Assembly: GCA_030998225.1 (NCBI GenBank)
Contig: JAPYXD010000704.1
Coordinates: 9,486,001-9,550,000 of the forward strand
From: Diplolepis rosae
Lineage: Eukaryota; Arthropoda; Insecta; Hymenoptera; Diplolepididae
Direction of reading: 5' to 3'
Length of the DNA: 64,000 bases
The notes under the pieces are model-generated. The model searched no databases. It was not told where the DNA came from and worked only from the letters and a program-made list of their open reading frames with translations. The number at the start of each line of letters is the position of its first letter. The first letter of the stretch is position 1. Shown piece by piece: positions 11,921 through 22,944 of this stretch. The translations under genes were made by a program, and so were the position numbers.

Positions 11921-12118
11921 AAGTATGCTACACGGAAGGAAAGTTATTGTACGTATTATGCGTATGAATTAGATTTGATGACCCCACTAATGAATTTGTA
12001 ATTATAACTGATTCCCCAGAGAAGACGACAATACAGAAAATGCAAAGAATTGCTCTTTTGCAGGAAAATCATATAAGTATTAATTTATTAATAAAGCCGT
12101 CGAGTGTTCTCCGCACTA

Positions 12119-12506
12119 TGTACGGAGAAAAATATTTGTCTATTTTTCTAATAATTTATATTTATTAGGATTTCTATTATGGAATACAGTCACCTGGATC
12201 ATAAACACTATAATAAAATATAGAGCATAGGTGACATAACCTACAGTATATAATTTCTAATCTAGACTATACGGCTTCTAATCTATATTACACTGTTTAT
12301 AATCCAGATGAGCGTTCCAAGTTATTCGACCAGGTTATTCAATTACATTAGTACATTGTGCAACTAGGGAAATAAATGTTTTTCCCGTGTTGCACACGAT
12401 TTTTTTTCTACTATAGGGTCAGAAAGTGGATTCGTTTGCCCTGCACGGGGCAATACAGTCCACTTTATGGCCCGCTAGTAGATAAAACATATTTTTCTCT
12501 GCGTGA
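12119..12506. repeat. possible 390 bp inverted-end element
   Basis: GTACGGAGAAAAATA at 12119 faces TATTTTTCTCTGCGTG ending at about 12506. The block TTTATTAGGATT...ATTATGGAATAC at about 12164-12186 recurs inside the MITE at 50314-50558, so the two are probably related copies. The flanking dinucleotides do not match here. Confidence 0.35.
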
Positions 12507-13173
12507 GCGTCTTTAAATTTTCAGATAGGTATAAGTGAATACGCAGAAAAAAACTTTAGCTGGTCGAACCAAATAATTGTGTTAGATTAAATAAGTATTT
12601 TGTTCTTTGTATAATAACAAAATTCTGGGGAAAAAGTTCTTTATATTTTTCTGTGCTTTAAGACCTTATCTTTGAAATTTTGTCATCTAAGATGATTTGT
12701 TAGTATCCCAGCATCCCAGCAAGAGCATTGCATCTGAAGATATTCTGACGATGAGCCAACATTCCGCATCTATTAATTATGTATGCGCCTGATAGATTCA
12801 CTAGGATAGTCACGTAATCGGTACTTATCAACATTGTCACACAATTAGGTCCTAATGTAGTTACATTATTTATAATCTGGTGCTAATTTAGTAATTACCT
12901 TACAGAAAGAACAGGAGTTAAATTTCACATCAATTTCAGGTCAAAGATTCGCTGCAACAAGAATCATCCTTTTTGCTTGAACATTAAGATAACGAGGGTA
13001 GATTGAAACGTTCGCGGCTTTCTATAGAAATAATTACGATATTTACATAAAATTACTCTCCTATTATATTTTCCCATTCTTTAGTTGCGACTGTGTAAAT
13101 CTTCATTACTGTGCTGTTAACGGTTCAGGTGTTACACCGATTTAAGTGGGACCTAATAAGGCTTTTTGTAAAA
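12507..13173. other. no feature seen
   Basis: AT-rich sequence leading into a mariner remnant. A sentence-like TIR for that mariner was looked for at 13110-13150 (GGTTCAGGTGTTACACCG) but no partner was found on the other side. Confidence 0.35.
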
Positions 13174-14095
13174 ATGGACAAAATCGAGCAACGCGCTGTC
13201 ATCAAGTATCTGCATAAAAAGGGTTAACGGTGAAATAGATCCACGAAGATATGGAGGCAACTTTAGGATAAGTACTCCATTGTGTAAGATGATAACAAAA
13301 TGGGCAGCTGAGCTCATACGTGGTCGAGAGAGTATTCAACGACCCAAGAAAACATTAAAAACATGCGATCTGATTATTGGAGACCGCAAATTCAAAATAA
13401 GAGAGATAGCTGAGACTGTCGGCATCTGATATAAGCAAGCTCAAAACATTATTGTGAACGAAGTGGGATTTTCTAAGATTTCTGCGAGATGGGTCCCAAG
13501 GCTACTTTCAGTTAAACAAAAATAGAATCGACTCACGATTTCTCGCAACTGTTTGTAGTTGTTTGAAACCGATTTGAAAGAATTTTTAGACAGGTTTGTG
13601 ATCATGTATGAAACTTGGGTTTACCATTTTATATAACAGAGTCAAATCAATAATCCAAACAGGGGAAACGAGCGGGTTCATCCCCTCCAAAGAAAGCAAA
13701 AATAGTTCTGTCGACGAACAAGATGATGGCATCTGTTTTCTCGGATTAGGGTGTCATCCTGGTGGATTATCTCGAAAAGAGTAAAATAGTAAACTTGGTT
13801 TACTACCGCATCCTTTTACACTTTTTGCGTGAAGAAATCAAGAAGAAACGCCCAGGCATGCTGGGAAAAAAGTTTGTTTCATCAAGGCAATGCGCATGTT
13901 AACACATCCGTACAATTGATGGCTAACATCCATAATTATAACTTTAAACTGCTGCTTCACCTTGTTTATTCTCCTGATTTGGCCCCGTCTGGCTTTCATC
14001 TTTTCCCGAATCTGAAGAAACACTTAGGAAGCTTTTCATTAAATGGAGACCCGGTAAGAAGAGGTGGATTAAAATGAATTGAACAACATTCAAAG
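13174..14095 (+). pseudogene. mariner transposase remnant (D,D34D)
   Basis: Starting at the ATG at 13174, the first residues (MDKIEQRAVIKYLHKKG) match the N-terminus of mariner transposases of the irritans/Hsmar2 type. They are followed by KWAAELIRGRESI, a helix-turn-helix stretch (KFKIREIAETVGI) and SARWVPRLL. ETWVYHF marks the region of the first catalytic Asp (here displaced by frameshift or substitution). FHQGNAHVNT marks the second, where the usual Asp is Gly, and YSPDLAPSGFH marks the third, also Gly in place of the usual Asp. At least a dozen stops and several frameshifts interrupt it, and the C-terminal end after KKHLGSF is lost. It is clearly dead; the TIRs are not recognisable. Confidence 0.85.
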
Positions 14096-14231
14096 TGTCA
14101 TAAAAATCAATTCATATGAATGCCAAACTAATTTCGTTTCTTTGCGAATTCCAGTTAACGTGTTTGACTGAATTCAAGTTGTCACATTTCCATCTAACCC
14201 ACACCTTAATATAAACGACTTTTTTTAAGTA

Positions 14232-15432
14232 CAGTCTGTTCGACAAAAAAAGGCACGCGTTTACTCGGAAAGTTTTGAAGAGAACCTCATTTTTCGTTTT
14301 TGGCACAACAGTGCCCATAAAGCACTAGGGCGCACTCACCTAATAAACCGCCCAATCGCCGTTGTTCTGAATAATGGCCTGGAACCCTCTGGGCATGCTC
14401 TCGACTAGTTTTTCGGCATATTCCGTAGGTAGAGAGCGCCATACCTCCTTAATTCGTCGAGAGAGCTGCTTCAGGGTGAATGCACGCCTTCCTGCCAGTT
14501 TCCTCTTCACGACACTCCACACATTTTCTATTGGATTCGCATCAGGAGATTGTGAAGGCGAGTCCAAGCTGGTGATGCCATTTTCCGCTTCTCAGGACGT
14601 GCAGAGGTGACTGCGATGTTTGGGGTCGTTCTCCTCTTGAAGGATCCAATCATTATTTTTGGCTCCAAACATCTTCTCTGCAGGTCTCAGAAGGACATGT
14701 TTGTAGATTTAAAGCATTTTTTGAGCGTTGAGGTTCTCAGTAAAATGCTCTAAACAGACAAAACCGCGCTGTGAGAAGCATCCCCAAACATGGATCTTTA
14801 TGGGGTGTTTAACAGTTCGCTGGAGGAAACGCTCACCAGAGACCAACCAGGCACGTTTCATGGGAACCCATGCCCAAAAGGATGCTTCATCCGAAAAAAG
14901 TACATTGGATCAATCGCGATCAACATTTCCCGTAGCCCATGCCAAGCGTTTTTTCATGTGAATCTCTGAGAGCAGGGGTTTCTGCCTCGTGGGGCGGTAC
15001 TGCGCTTTCGCCTCAGCTAATCTGCGTCTAATGGTGTTTATACTAACGTGTAGTCCCTTCTCCGCTAGCTTAGCTTTGGCATCACGCAGCCGAAAAGTCT
15101 CTCCTTTCTCTGGAATGTCATTGACGGTTTTTGTGTCCCTATACCGCTCTACCCACATTTGCACGAAGTGCCTAGACTTTTTAAGCGCTTTGGCAGCAGC
15201 TGAGTATGAAAGATGTGGTCCGCGTGCATGGGTGCACAAAAAAACCGCTTCGTAACGTTTAGCGTAGATAACACTCATAGCTTAATGTTGTGTAATACCT
15301 GATACTTCGAACAAGACTGAAACGAATCGGTAGTTGCGCCGTAGCCCTTCAAACGTACAAACAGGACATAAAAGAAAGGAGTAAAAATCTTTCAAACTTT
15401 CTGAGAAAACGCGTACCTTTTCTTGTGAAACC
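14232..15432 (-). mobile_element. Tc1-like transposon, nearly complete
   Basis: The left end reads CAGTCTGTTCGACAAAAAAA after a TA at 14230-14231. The right side near 15395-15432, read inverted, gives TTTCACAAGAAAAGGTACGC, matching the left-end block TTCGACAAAAAAAGGCACGC, followed in both by a CGGAAAG/CAGAAAG block. The outermost few bases of the right end have decayed, so the right boundary is approximate. The element holds one transposase frame on the minus strand. A second, internally deleted copy of the same family is at 31578-32198. Confidence 0.75.
14340..15278 (-). pseudogene. Tc1-family transposase (DD34E), one frame with three stops
   Basis: From the ATG at 15278 to the stop at 14340 a single frame of about 312 codons can be followed with no frameshift. 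The N-terminal part shows the paired-like DNA-binding region (SYSAAAKALKKSRHFVQMW). The catalytic domain then shows SDEASFW (first Asp), EENDPKHRSHLC (second Asp) and DSPSQSPDANPIENVWS (Glu of DD34E). Three internal stops break it: TGA near 14910, TAA near 14716 and TGA near 14608. Each is explained by one transition (TGG to TGA at two sites, CAA to TAA at one) relative to residues expected in the family. The Trp usually preceding PSQSPD is Ser. It is therefore recently dead rather than ancient. Confidence 0.9.
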
Positions 15433-15439
15433 GGAATTC

Positions 15440-15695
15440 AAAATGAGACAAAGCCAATGCGATTCAATGCTGCCAAGTGACTTTAAAATTAAATGCGTGT
15501 CAATACTTTTTGTGGAATTCGGATTGTAAAACGGCTAACGCTATTCAATGATTTCAGGCAACTTTGAAACTGAATGCCTGTCAATGCGTTTTGAGGAACT
15601 GAAATTGGAATACAGTGATTGCGATTGAATGCTTCCAAGCGATCTGAAAAATGAATGCCAGTCAATGCTTGTTGTCGAATTAAATGTTTTGAGTT
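15440..15695. repeat. 81 bp tandem repeat, three copies
   Basis: CGATTCAATG at 15460, CTATTCAATG at 15541 and CGATTGAATG at 15622 mark three units with a period of 81 bp; each continues with a variant of CAA-CTTTGAAACTGAATGC...GTCAATGC. The array starts at or next to the right end of the Tc1 element. Confidence 0.75.
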
Positions 15696-16189
15696 TCAAT
15701 TCATATATTCTACTCCTAGAATTTTCTCGTAAAAATGTTTTCTTTTGAAATACACTTATGCACAATTATAGATTAAATAATCTTCATTAATTTACTAATT
15801 AAATCCCTGTATGCGACAAATATTTCATTTTCATTAACAGACTTATTCCACGCATTGAGTATTAGCCTTATTATATAATATTACGTCATTTGAAACCATC
15901 CGCCAACAGAAGCCAATGAGTGTTCGCCACTTAACGGAAGCAAAGACCCGTCATGCAGGACACCCTTGATATCACTGAATTGCTATGATGGTGTCATATG
16001 GTGTCACAGAAAAGTATCAAACCCCGTAGAATTAATTAAACAAGGCGAAAATTTCTAATGTTATATGAATCGATCTTTTCTTTTTACAACATTTTTTACA
16101 GAATACAGTTTAACTGTTGACGAGAGTATAGTTGCCTTTTTTCTCACAAGTGAACAAAAATTCGATTCAAATACCAATATTTGAGATTC
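15696..16189. other. no feature seen
   Basis: AT-rich sequence between the 81 bp array and the next mariner. A short direct duplication (GATGGTGTCATATGGTGTCA, about 15986-16005) is present. Confidence 0.35.
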
Positions 16190-17130
16190 GGCTGCAAGAA
16201 ACTGATGTACCTTCCCACGGATAGCTGTCCGTGGCTAGCCACTATTTTTTTCCATCTTTCTGGCAATGGTCGGATACCATCTTGAAAAAATGATACGTCT
16301 TTTGAGGCGATCCATTTTTTGATTTCTTCATAAGAGCGGAAATGCTGATGAGCCAGGCTGTGTGCCATCGATCAAAACAAATGATATTCGGAAGGAGCAA
16401 CGTATGGAGAGTACGGTGGGTGGGGTAAAACCTCCCATTTCAGCGTTTCCAAGTATGTCTTGACCGGCCTTGTGACATGTGGTCGAGCATTGTTATGATG
16501 GAGGATAACTTTGTCGTGTCTCTCTTATAGTACAGTGACCGTTTCTCTTTCAATGTTCAGCTCTAACACATCAATTGCGTTCGATACCGATCCTCTGTGA
16601 TGGTTTCACTCGGTTTCAGCAGCTCATAATACACCACACCGAGCTGGTCCCACTGAATGCAGAGCATAACCTTGGCACCGTGAATATTCGGTCTGGTCGT
16701 CGACGGGGAGGCATGTCCCGGCATTCCCTATGATTTTCTGCGCTTGGGATTATCGTAGCGGACCCATATTTCGTCGCCGGTCACAATGCGATGTAAAACC
16801 CCCTTCCGATTCTGTTTTTGAAGCAACTGCTCACAAGCATAGAAACGCCATTCAACATCTCGGCTTCAATTCGTACGGAATCCAATTTTCTTGGTTCTGA
16901 ATCATTCCCATGGCTTTGAGGCGTTTCTAAATGGCTTACTGAATCACTCCCAATGATTCTGCCAGTTCTTCTTGCGTTTGGCATGAGTCTTCAGCAAGTA
17001 ATGTCTTCATTTCAAAATCTTCGGTTTTCCTCAAATGAAAGCAGAAAATCAAAACGTCCCGCAAATGACGAGAATTTGTCTCGAAAACTGACATCTTCGA
17101 TCGAGAATAAATTTATGATGCAAACACAAA
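16190..17130 (-). pseudogene. mariner transposase remnant (D,D34D, ELLKP type)
   Basis: On the minus strand the order is correct for a mariner. An HTH with TQEELAESLGV is at about 16930-16995. The first catalytic block VTGDEIWVRYDNPKRRK is at about 16735-16790, followed by RPNIHGAKVMLC and YYELLKPSETI at about 16600-16690. The second catalytic block HHNNARPHVTRPVKTYL is at about 16460-16510 (Asp replaced by Asn), then HPPYSPYVAPSEYHLF at about 16390-16440 (third Asp replaced by Glu). The C-terminus EEIKKW...LPERWKKIVAS is at about 16215-16330. Frameshifts and stops are frequent. The same lineage as the copies at 52246 and 58767 is likely from the shared ELLKP and ALPERW blocks. TIRs were not identified. 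Confidence 0.85.
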
Positions 17131-18847
17131 TTCACTAACATGGTGCTGTCGTTATGTTGACAGATGTCCGAGCTTACTGTGTGACATTCTTGATCTGTCT
17201 ATTTCGACCAGCACTTACCGCTGCAGCAACCTATCAAAAAACTTCGGAAGCGAAGTTGTACACCTAATATTTTACAGGTTATTTCAACTAATAAATAATG
17301 AATTTAAAAGCGTCCTTTTTTAGCAGGATATTGAAACTGATAAAATTCAGTTTAGTTTCATTAATCGAATTCTTTTGAATGCGTTTCAGTTTCATTCAAA
17401 GGATTGCAGAAGATTCATTGTAAATCCAAAAACGGAATTCAATCGCATTAAAACATTTCAATTCTATTCAATTTACCTCTTCTTATCGGGGAGGTTCAAG
17501 TTGCAGTCAATGAGTATTTTGAAAGCTTAGAAGAATAATTTTGTGAAACAGGTATAATGACATTAAAAATCAGATGGAAGAAATGCATCAAGCTAGGTGG
17601 TGATTATGTTGAAAAGTAAAAACACTTTCATAAAAGTTTGCATTTATTTTCATGATCTCAGCTAGCTGGACCCAGGCCCGTGGGGTTGAGTGTTTATAAT
17701 TAGAATTGCAATTTTTAATTTTGCTATTAATTATTTAAAGGTTGAAAATTCTGGATCTGCATATTTTGACAATTTTAAATACGTAAAACTAATCTTATTA
17801 GTCATTTTCACGATAACTTTAGTGAAAAATTGAAAATCACTAACAGAAATAGTGAAAAATGACTAATGATTAGTAGAAATTTTCACTAAAGTAAATTAGT
17901 GACCGACTTCTCACTAATTCAAATTTAGAGACTATCACAAAATCATGTACATATATAGATGTATGATGACACATGTAAAAACTTTGTTTTGTGCCCTTTT
18001 CTTTTCAAAAAAGTAATAACGAAGCATAATTAATAAGAAGGATTTAAATCGCAAATTTTGAAGTAGGAACATTATGATTTCTTCTTTATTTCTTTCTGTG
18101 AATAAAAGTCTAAATAAAAGATTCAATTTTTTAGATTATCTCTGAAATATAGACGTAATATTGTTTAATCCCTGCTTCAGCTCTTATTAAAATTATTTTT
18201 TGATCCTTAATTACGGAACAACGCAATCCTCTGTTTCCTGTTAACAGCGGATTTTTATTACAGAAGAATTTGCTGCTGAACGAGGGGATGGAAGAGAAGT
18301 ACGTGAAAGATACTTGCAGATTAAGTGCAATACTTGAATGCGTTGCTAAGCTATTTTATTGAAGCGAACGTGGTAGACACAAATCCGCTGCTTGCAGGTT
18401 TCCTCTACAAATCTTTTGTAGGCGGCTTAAAATGAAACTGTCACAACAAGATTCTCAAGTATTATACTTTTTGAGTTCAGAGACTGCTTGAAATTGAAAT
18501 CGACAGATTATAAGAAATATCTTTCGTGCAAGATAAAGATTTAGTTTCGTTTCAGATTTAATTTATACAATTTTTCCTCACTCTTGTGAAAACAAATTCT
18601 TGAATCAGTGACTGAATTCTACTCATAAATCAATTAGTTCTAATTGATTTCTCAGTTAATGTGCATTGTTAGAAAATTCTTAAAATCAAACCACTTTTTA
18701 TTTACTGTAGTTAAAAATTCATCCATTTGTTTGAAATTTTATTAATTTTTGTTGAAATTTCTTTAACTTTTCGGCTGAAAATTCATCAAGCTACGAGAAT
18801 TGTGTAAAACTTCAAATAAATTGATTGAAGTTTTGAATTTATATATA
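17131..18847. other. no gene; patch of TTAGTGA words
   Basis: From about 17795 to 17935 the words TTAGTGA, TCACTAA and TTTTCACTAAAG recur in both orientations, in the style of other word-built elements, but ends were not found. From 17380 to 17470 words related to the 81 bp repeat (ATTCAAT, ATTGAAT) appear. The remainder shows nothing recognisable. Confidence 0.35.
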
Positions 18848-19284
18848 GGGTGAGGCACACATAAAGTGTTACAGAGCGATAGCACTCAAACTATTGATCA
18901 TATCCAAAAATGTTTCAGACAAAAGTTTCAGTGTTCGAGAAGGCCGTCATACTCGACCACCCTATTTTTTTATCGGTGGAGGCGCTGAAGCTATGTCAAG
19001 GTCAACTCCACTTTTTTAAACGGAACCATGTATTTTTTTTCGATGACTATAATGACCTTGTGTTGTAGGTCGCTGAATTCGTCTTAAAATCTGTAATAAT
19101 GTCATCGAAAAAAAATACATGGTTCCATTAAGAAAAGTGGAGTTGACCTTGACGTAGCTTCAGCGCCTCCACCGATAAAAAAATAAGGTCGTCTAGTATG
19201 ACGGCCTTCTCGAACACTGAAAATTTTTGGATATGATCAATAGTTTGAGTGCTATCGCTCAGTAAGACTTTATGTGCCTCACCC
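18848..19284. mobile_element. near-perfect palindromic MITE, ~190-200 bp arms
   Basis: GGGTGAGGCACACATAAAG at the left faces CTTTATGTGCCTCACCC at the right. The arms (about 18848-19050 and 19100-19284) stay complementary through GATAGCACTCAAACTATTG, GAGAAGGCCGTCATACT, CGGTGGAGGCGCTGAAGC and GGAACCATGTATTTTTTTT. The main difference is an extra stretch of about 15-18 bp in the left arm (around GTTTCAGACAAAAG). The loop is only about 50 nt. TATA lies near both ends, but an exact duplication is not clear. High arm identity suggests a young copy or arm homogenisation. Confidence 0.85.
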
Positions 19285-19417
19285 AGTATATTAAAAAATA
19301 TATAAGGGGAATTTTCCGAAATTAATCCTCTGGAAAACTAAAAACTTGTGCTATAAATATTTAGATGCGATCGAAGTTGTCATGATTATTAATCCTTCTA
19401 AGGACAAAATTAAAGTA

Positions 19418-19878
19418 CACGGAAAAAAAAGTATAGCTGTTCGACCTATACGCGCTATAGAGTGTCTCGGACCATGCGGTATAGGTGAGACAACTATACT
19501 GGTTTGCCGCGCAACCTATACATTGTTTCGCATGCACGCGACTCTAACCTCAAAATGAGAAAGAAGTGTCATTTTTTCGAGGCGTTTTTTCGAAGCGTTT
19601 GTCGATTTGTTTGGAGCATATTTTCTTTCTTTGAAAGATCATTTTTGCGTATCGCGTATTGTTTTATCACACGCGAAAATTTACTACAGCGATAACGATG
19701 GCATAATATTTTGTTTACGATCGCTATACATGGTATTGTCATATCAACGAACTTGTATAGCTGTCTCACCTATACTCGTATAGTTCTGAGGACCATACCG
19801 TAGCATTGGTCTGATAGCAATATTGTCTGGTTCTGAGGACCAAAATATAGTTCTCTAAGTTATACTGTTTTTTCAGTG
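19418..19878. mobile_element. 461 bp CAC-ended element with CTATAC words, TA flanks
   Basis: The left end is CACGGAAAAAAAAGTATAGC; the right end read inverted is CACTGAAAAAACAGTATAAC. TA flanks both ends (19416-19417, 19879-19880). Both halves repeat TATAGGTGAGACA, GGACCAT and CTATAC in inverted order, so it is foldback-like. Frames at 19504-19695 and 19569-19769 cover the unstructured middle and show no domain. Confidence 0.65.
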
Positions 19879-20589
19879 TAGTGATAAATTTTAAAACATA
19901 TAAGTGCGTTTGAGATATTCAAATAGGTCCTAATTCCTAATGGGTTTTAGGATTAGGTGGATACGTTCAATACATTCCAGGGTTCTCAATCATTATACGT
20001 TCGCTGTTTGTCTTGTTGAAAAATGTTTTCAAATTTAATTATAACTTCAGGCAGCGGTAGATGTTGAAAATTATGGAGGAAAATTATGCAGTCAGTCGTT
20101 CCTAATATTGTATCGCTTAAGAGCAGAAGCGGAACTGCACGCCGGCGCGTCTTAGCTACGAAGCGATTTCAATGCAGCGAAATAGAAGAAATAACTTCTT
20201 TTATCAAATTTATTTCTTGAACGGAAAAGCTGCGCTGACTAAGAAGTACATTAGCTAAGAGCTAGAGGTCCTCGGTATATATAAATACGAATTCAGTTTT
20301 AATGATTTTCGAGTTATCAAAGAATCTTCATTAAAATTCATAATTACGTATTTTAAATTTCATATGCTCTATATGCATTCGGTTTCATATACTTTTATAT
20401 TAAATTCAATACAACAGTTTTTAACAGTGTGGCTCTAGTAGAAACAGAAGAAAAGAAAAAGGATTCTGTATGATGGAGTAACTATGCAGAAATATATCTA
20501 GAGGCCTTGTAGGGCTCTAGCTAGTTTTCCTTGGTTCTTGTCTGGCAAATAGAAAAATAATTAGAACCCTACTAGGCGCTTTATGCTCA
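19879..20589. other. no feature seen
   Basis: AT-rich sequence. A short dyad CTAGAGGCCTTGTAGGGCTCTAG at about 20499-20521 sits just before the next repeat copy and resembles a dyad (CTTAAGGCTCTAT..GCCTTAAG) found near the same place in full copies of that repeat. Confidence 0.35.
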
Positions 20590-21410
20590 GAAAGGAAAAA
20601 AAATCGTAGACTTTATATAAGGAAACGATTTTGCAGAACAACGTTAATTTCGTATCTCACATATTTTGGTGAAAAAAATCGAATTTTTTTAATATTAAAA
20701 ATCAAAACATAAAATATACATCCTGTCGAGAAATTTCTTAATAAGAATATGTAGACCTCATTTAGGCAAATAATTTTTCATCTAAACGTTTTTTTCGTAT
20801 TTCACATATTATTGTTAAAAAATTGAATTTTGGATAGTTTTTTTTTTATTTAAAAAGAAAAATATGGATCTTGTGAAAAAGGTTACAATTCAAATTTGTA
20901 GATCTTTATGTAGAAAATAATATTGTATCATAACGTTTTTTCGTATCTCGTATAATTTAACTGGAAAATGGACTTTTGATATTGACTTTTTTCGAATTTG
21001 AATATGCTGTAACATTTCTAATTTTAATTTAATCAAAAAATGTTATCAGGATAATTTGTAGAGATTTATGAGCACTATTAAAAACCAGTGTTGAAATTTT
21101 TGATTTTTTTAAAAATTTATTTTCAAAAAAACAAAAGTAGTGCTCAATCCCTCAATTTTGATTGGATGTGGCTGGTTAACGAATTTGTCCTTACTTTTTC
21201 GGTTCCGATAAAGTGTGCCAAAGCTCAATTCAATCTGATAATTCTATCGAGAGTTATGCCGCACACGACCTACTACAGACAGACAGACAGACACTTTCGT
21301 AAAAACCATTTTTTCTGACTCAGGGGGTCTCAAAACGTAAAGATTTGATGAAAATTTCGAAAGTCATTTTTCACATAAAACCAATACCTTCTCATCCATG
21401 ATGAGAATGT
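20590..21410 (+). mobile_element. Helentron-like repeat, 5'-truncated or diverged copy
   Basis: This copy matches the 1.4 kb family seen at 62045-63443 from the block AATCGTAGACTTTAT onward. It runs through CAGAACAACG, AATATGCTGTAACATTTCTAA, GATTGGATGTGGCTGGTTAAC and a short CAGA microsatellite, to the terminal hairpin CTTCTCATCCATGATGAGAA. The GC-rich 5' end with GCGCGAAGCGCG words is absent. An open frame of about 76 codons at 21088-21318 recurs at the same place in the other copies. Confidence 0.75.
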
Positions 21411-21989
21411 TAAAATAACAATTAAATGTTTAATGAAGCTTTTTCTAATATTTCGAATATAAATTTGGTTATTTAAATAAGTTTTGGCGTACGTGAAGAG
21501 ATATGATATGAAATTTCGGCTTTTTATATAAAAGCCTTGTATTAACCTTATTGTATAAAAAAATGGTTGCAGATAAATTCCAGTAATTTCTGAGTTATTT
21601 TGTAGCGGATAAACGAGAAATAATTGATGGTTTTATGTGGTTGATTCTTATTTCATAGTCCGAAAATTGCCACATTATATACTATATTTTCTTTAAATTA
21701 AACTAGGAATCCTGACAAGGGCCTTGTTAGATTCCTATTTCAAATGGAGCAAGATAGGGAATTTTCTGCACGGGCAGGGTTTATTGCGTTTAAAAAAGCA
21801 AGCGACGGAATTCTCATTGTACTAATATCGACGCAGGCTCGAATAATTAGTTAAGCACACAAACAAAGTTATTTCACCATTAATCGAACGAAAGCGATCA
21901 TAAAACAGAATTTTTGATTCAATGATGTGCTTTCAAAAATTGAACAAGTAGTATGTAATTACGAAATTACATGATTTGTATTCTATCGG
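21411..21989. other. no gene; one short dyad
   Basis: AT-rich, with an imperfect dyad AGGAATCCTGACAAGGGCC / TTGTTAGATTCCT at about 21706-21738. Nothing else recognised. Confidence 0.35.
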
Positions 21990-22161
21990 AGTGAAGCAAG
22001 GTAAACAAGAAGGGTTGCTTAACAGAATTAGCAAAGACCATTAGTGTCCATTAGACACATACCATGTTGATCATCTTGGTCCATTCTCAACTAGCAGAAA
22101 CATCAGTTACAGTGATATCTTTGTGGTAATCGATGCTTTTACTATATTTATTTGGCTTTAA
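21990..22161 (+). pseudogene. LTR-retrotransposon integrase fragment
   Basis: In one frame the stretch reads KQGKQEGLLNRISK, a stop, then PLDTYHVDHLGP and DIFVVIDAFTIF before a second stop at 22159-22161. VDHLGP with its Asp, and the VVIDAFT block, are hallmarks of the retroviral-type integrase core used by Ty3/gypsy and related retrotransposons, and the preceding GK.EGLL block is the usual end of the HHCC zinc-binding region. The remaining catalytic residues, reverse transcriptase and LTRs are missing on both sides. It is a small orphan scrap; which retrotransposon clade it came from cannot be told from this length. Confidence 0.75.
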
Positions 22162-22944
22162 TGAATGACATTAACGGGCAATCTCGAAGCAATTCACGAA
22201 TTATTATAGTTTTTATATGAAACAAAAAATTTGTTATTTATTTGAATATATTCTTTATTGTCTTTCTCAAAATAGCTCCAATTCTTTGAGAGGCATATGT
22301 GTCATTGCTTTATGCATTCTACCAATATAAATAAGGTGCTTATGCAATGATATTCGTTAAGTTTTTGGTAAAAAATTTGCGTGCCAACATCTGTATGACG
22401 TGATGAATTATTTACCACAGTAATTGAATTATTATTTACCGATTTGAAAGCACTGGTTTCTCCACTTTTCTAACATTCTCGTTAACAAATAATATCCGTG
22501 GGCGTCTGGAATAAGGGATGAAAAATTTCAGTTTGGATTCAACTGCTTTGTTTGAATAGACGATTTGGAGAATTTATGAACTAATTACGAGACGATGATA
22601 TCATCTCGTTACATTTGGCGAAATTTTAGGTATGTGAAGCGAAGTAACGAGATTTATGAATCTCGTTAATGTAATTTTATTTAATCAAAATACATTTGAA
22701 ATTAAATCCTTTTAGTATAATTTTGATTTCAGGTTATTACTTTGATATGTATATGTTGCGTGTAGTTTTCTAAAGGTGTAATCCAAATTCAGGTTATTCA
22801 AATTTCCATATCTTGCAATTTCACTTCTGGGATAAAATTCAACGCAGGCTTGTAAGTAGTTCAAAACAATATGACTGACTAATTATTCAGTAAACAAAAC
22901 TTTTCAAGTTTTGTATTTTATTTGATGTTCTGCATTGATTTGAA
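22162..22944. other. no feature seen
   Basis: AT-rich sequence; a small inverted pair GAGACGATGATATCATCTCG near 22590-22610 is the only structure noticed. Confidence 0.35.

Noticed and set aside
11931..12506. CAC-ended element starting CACGGAAGGAAAG at 11931
   Set aside because: No right end with matching dinucleotide or interior similarity was found.
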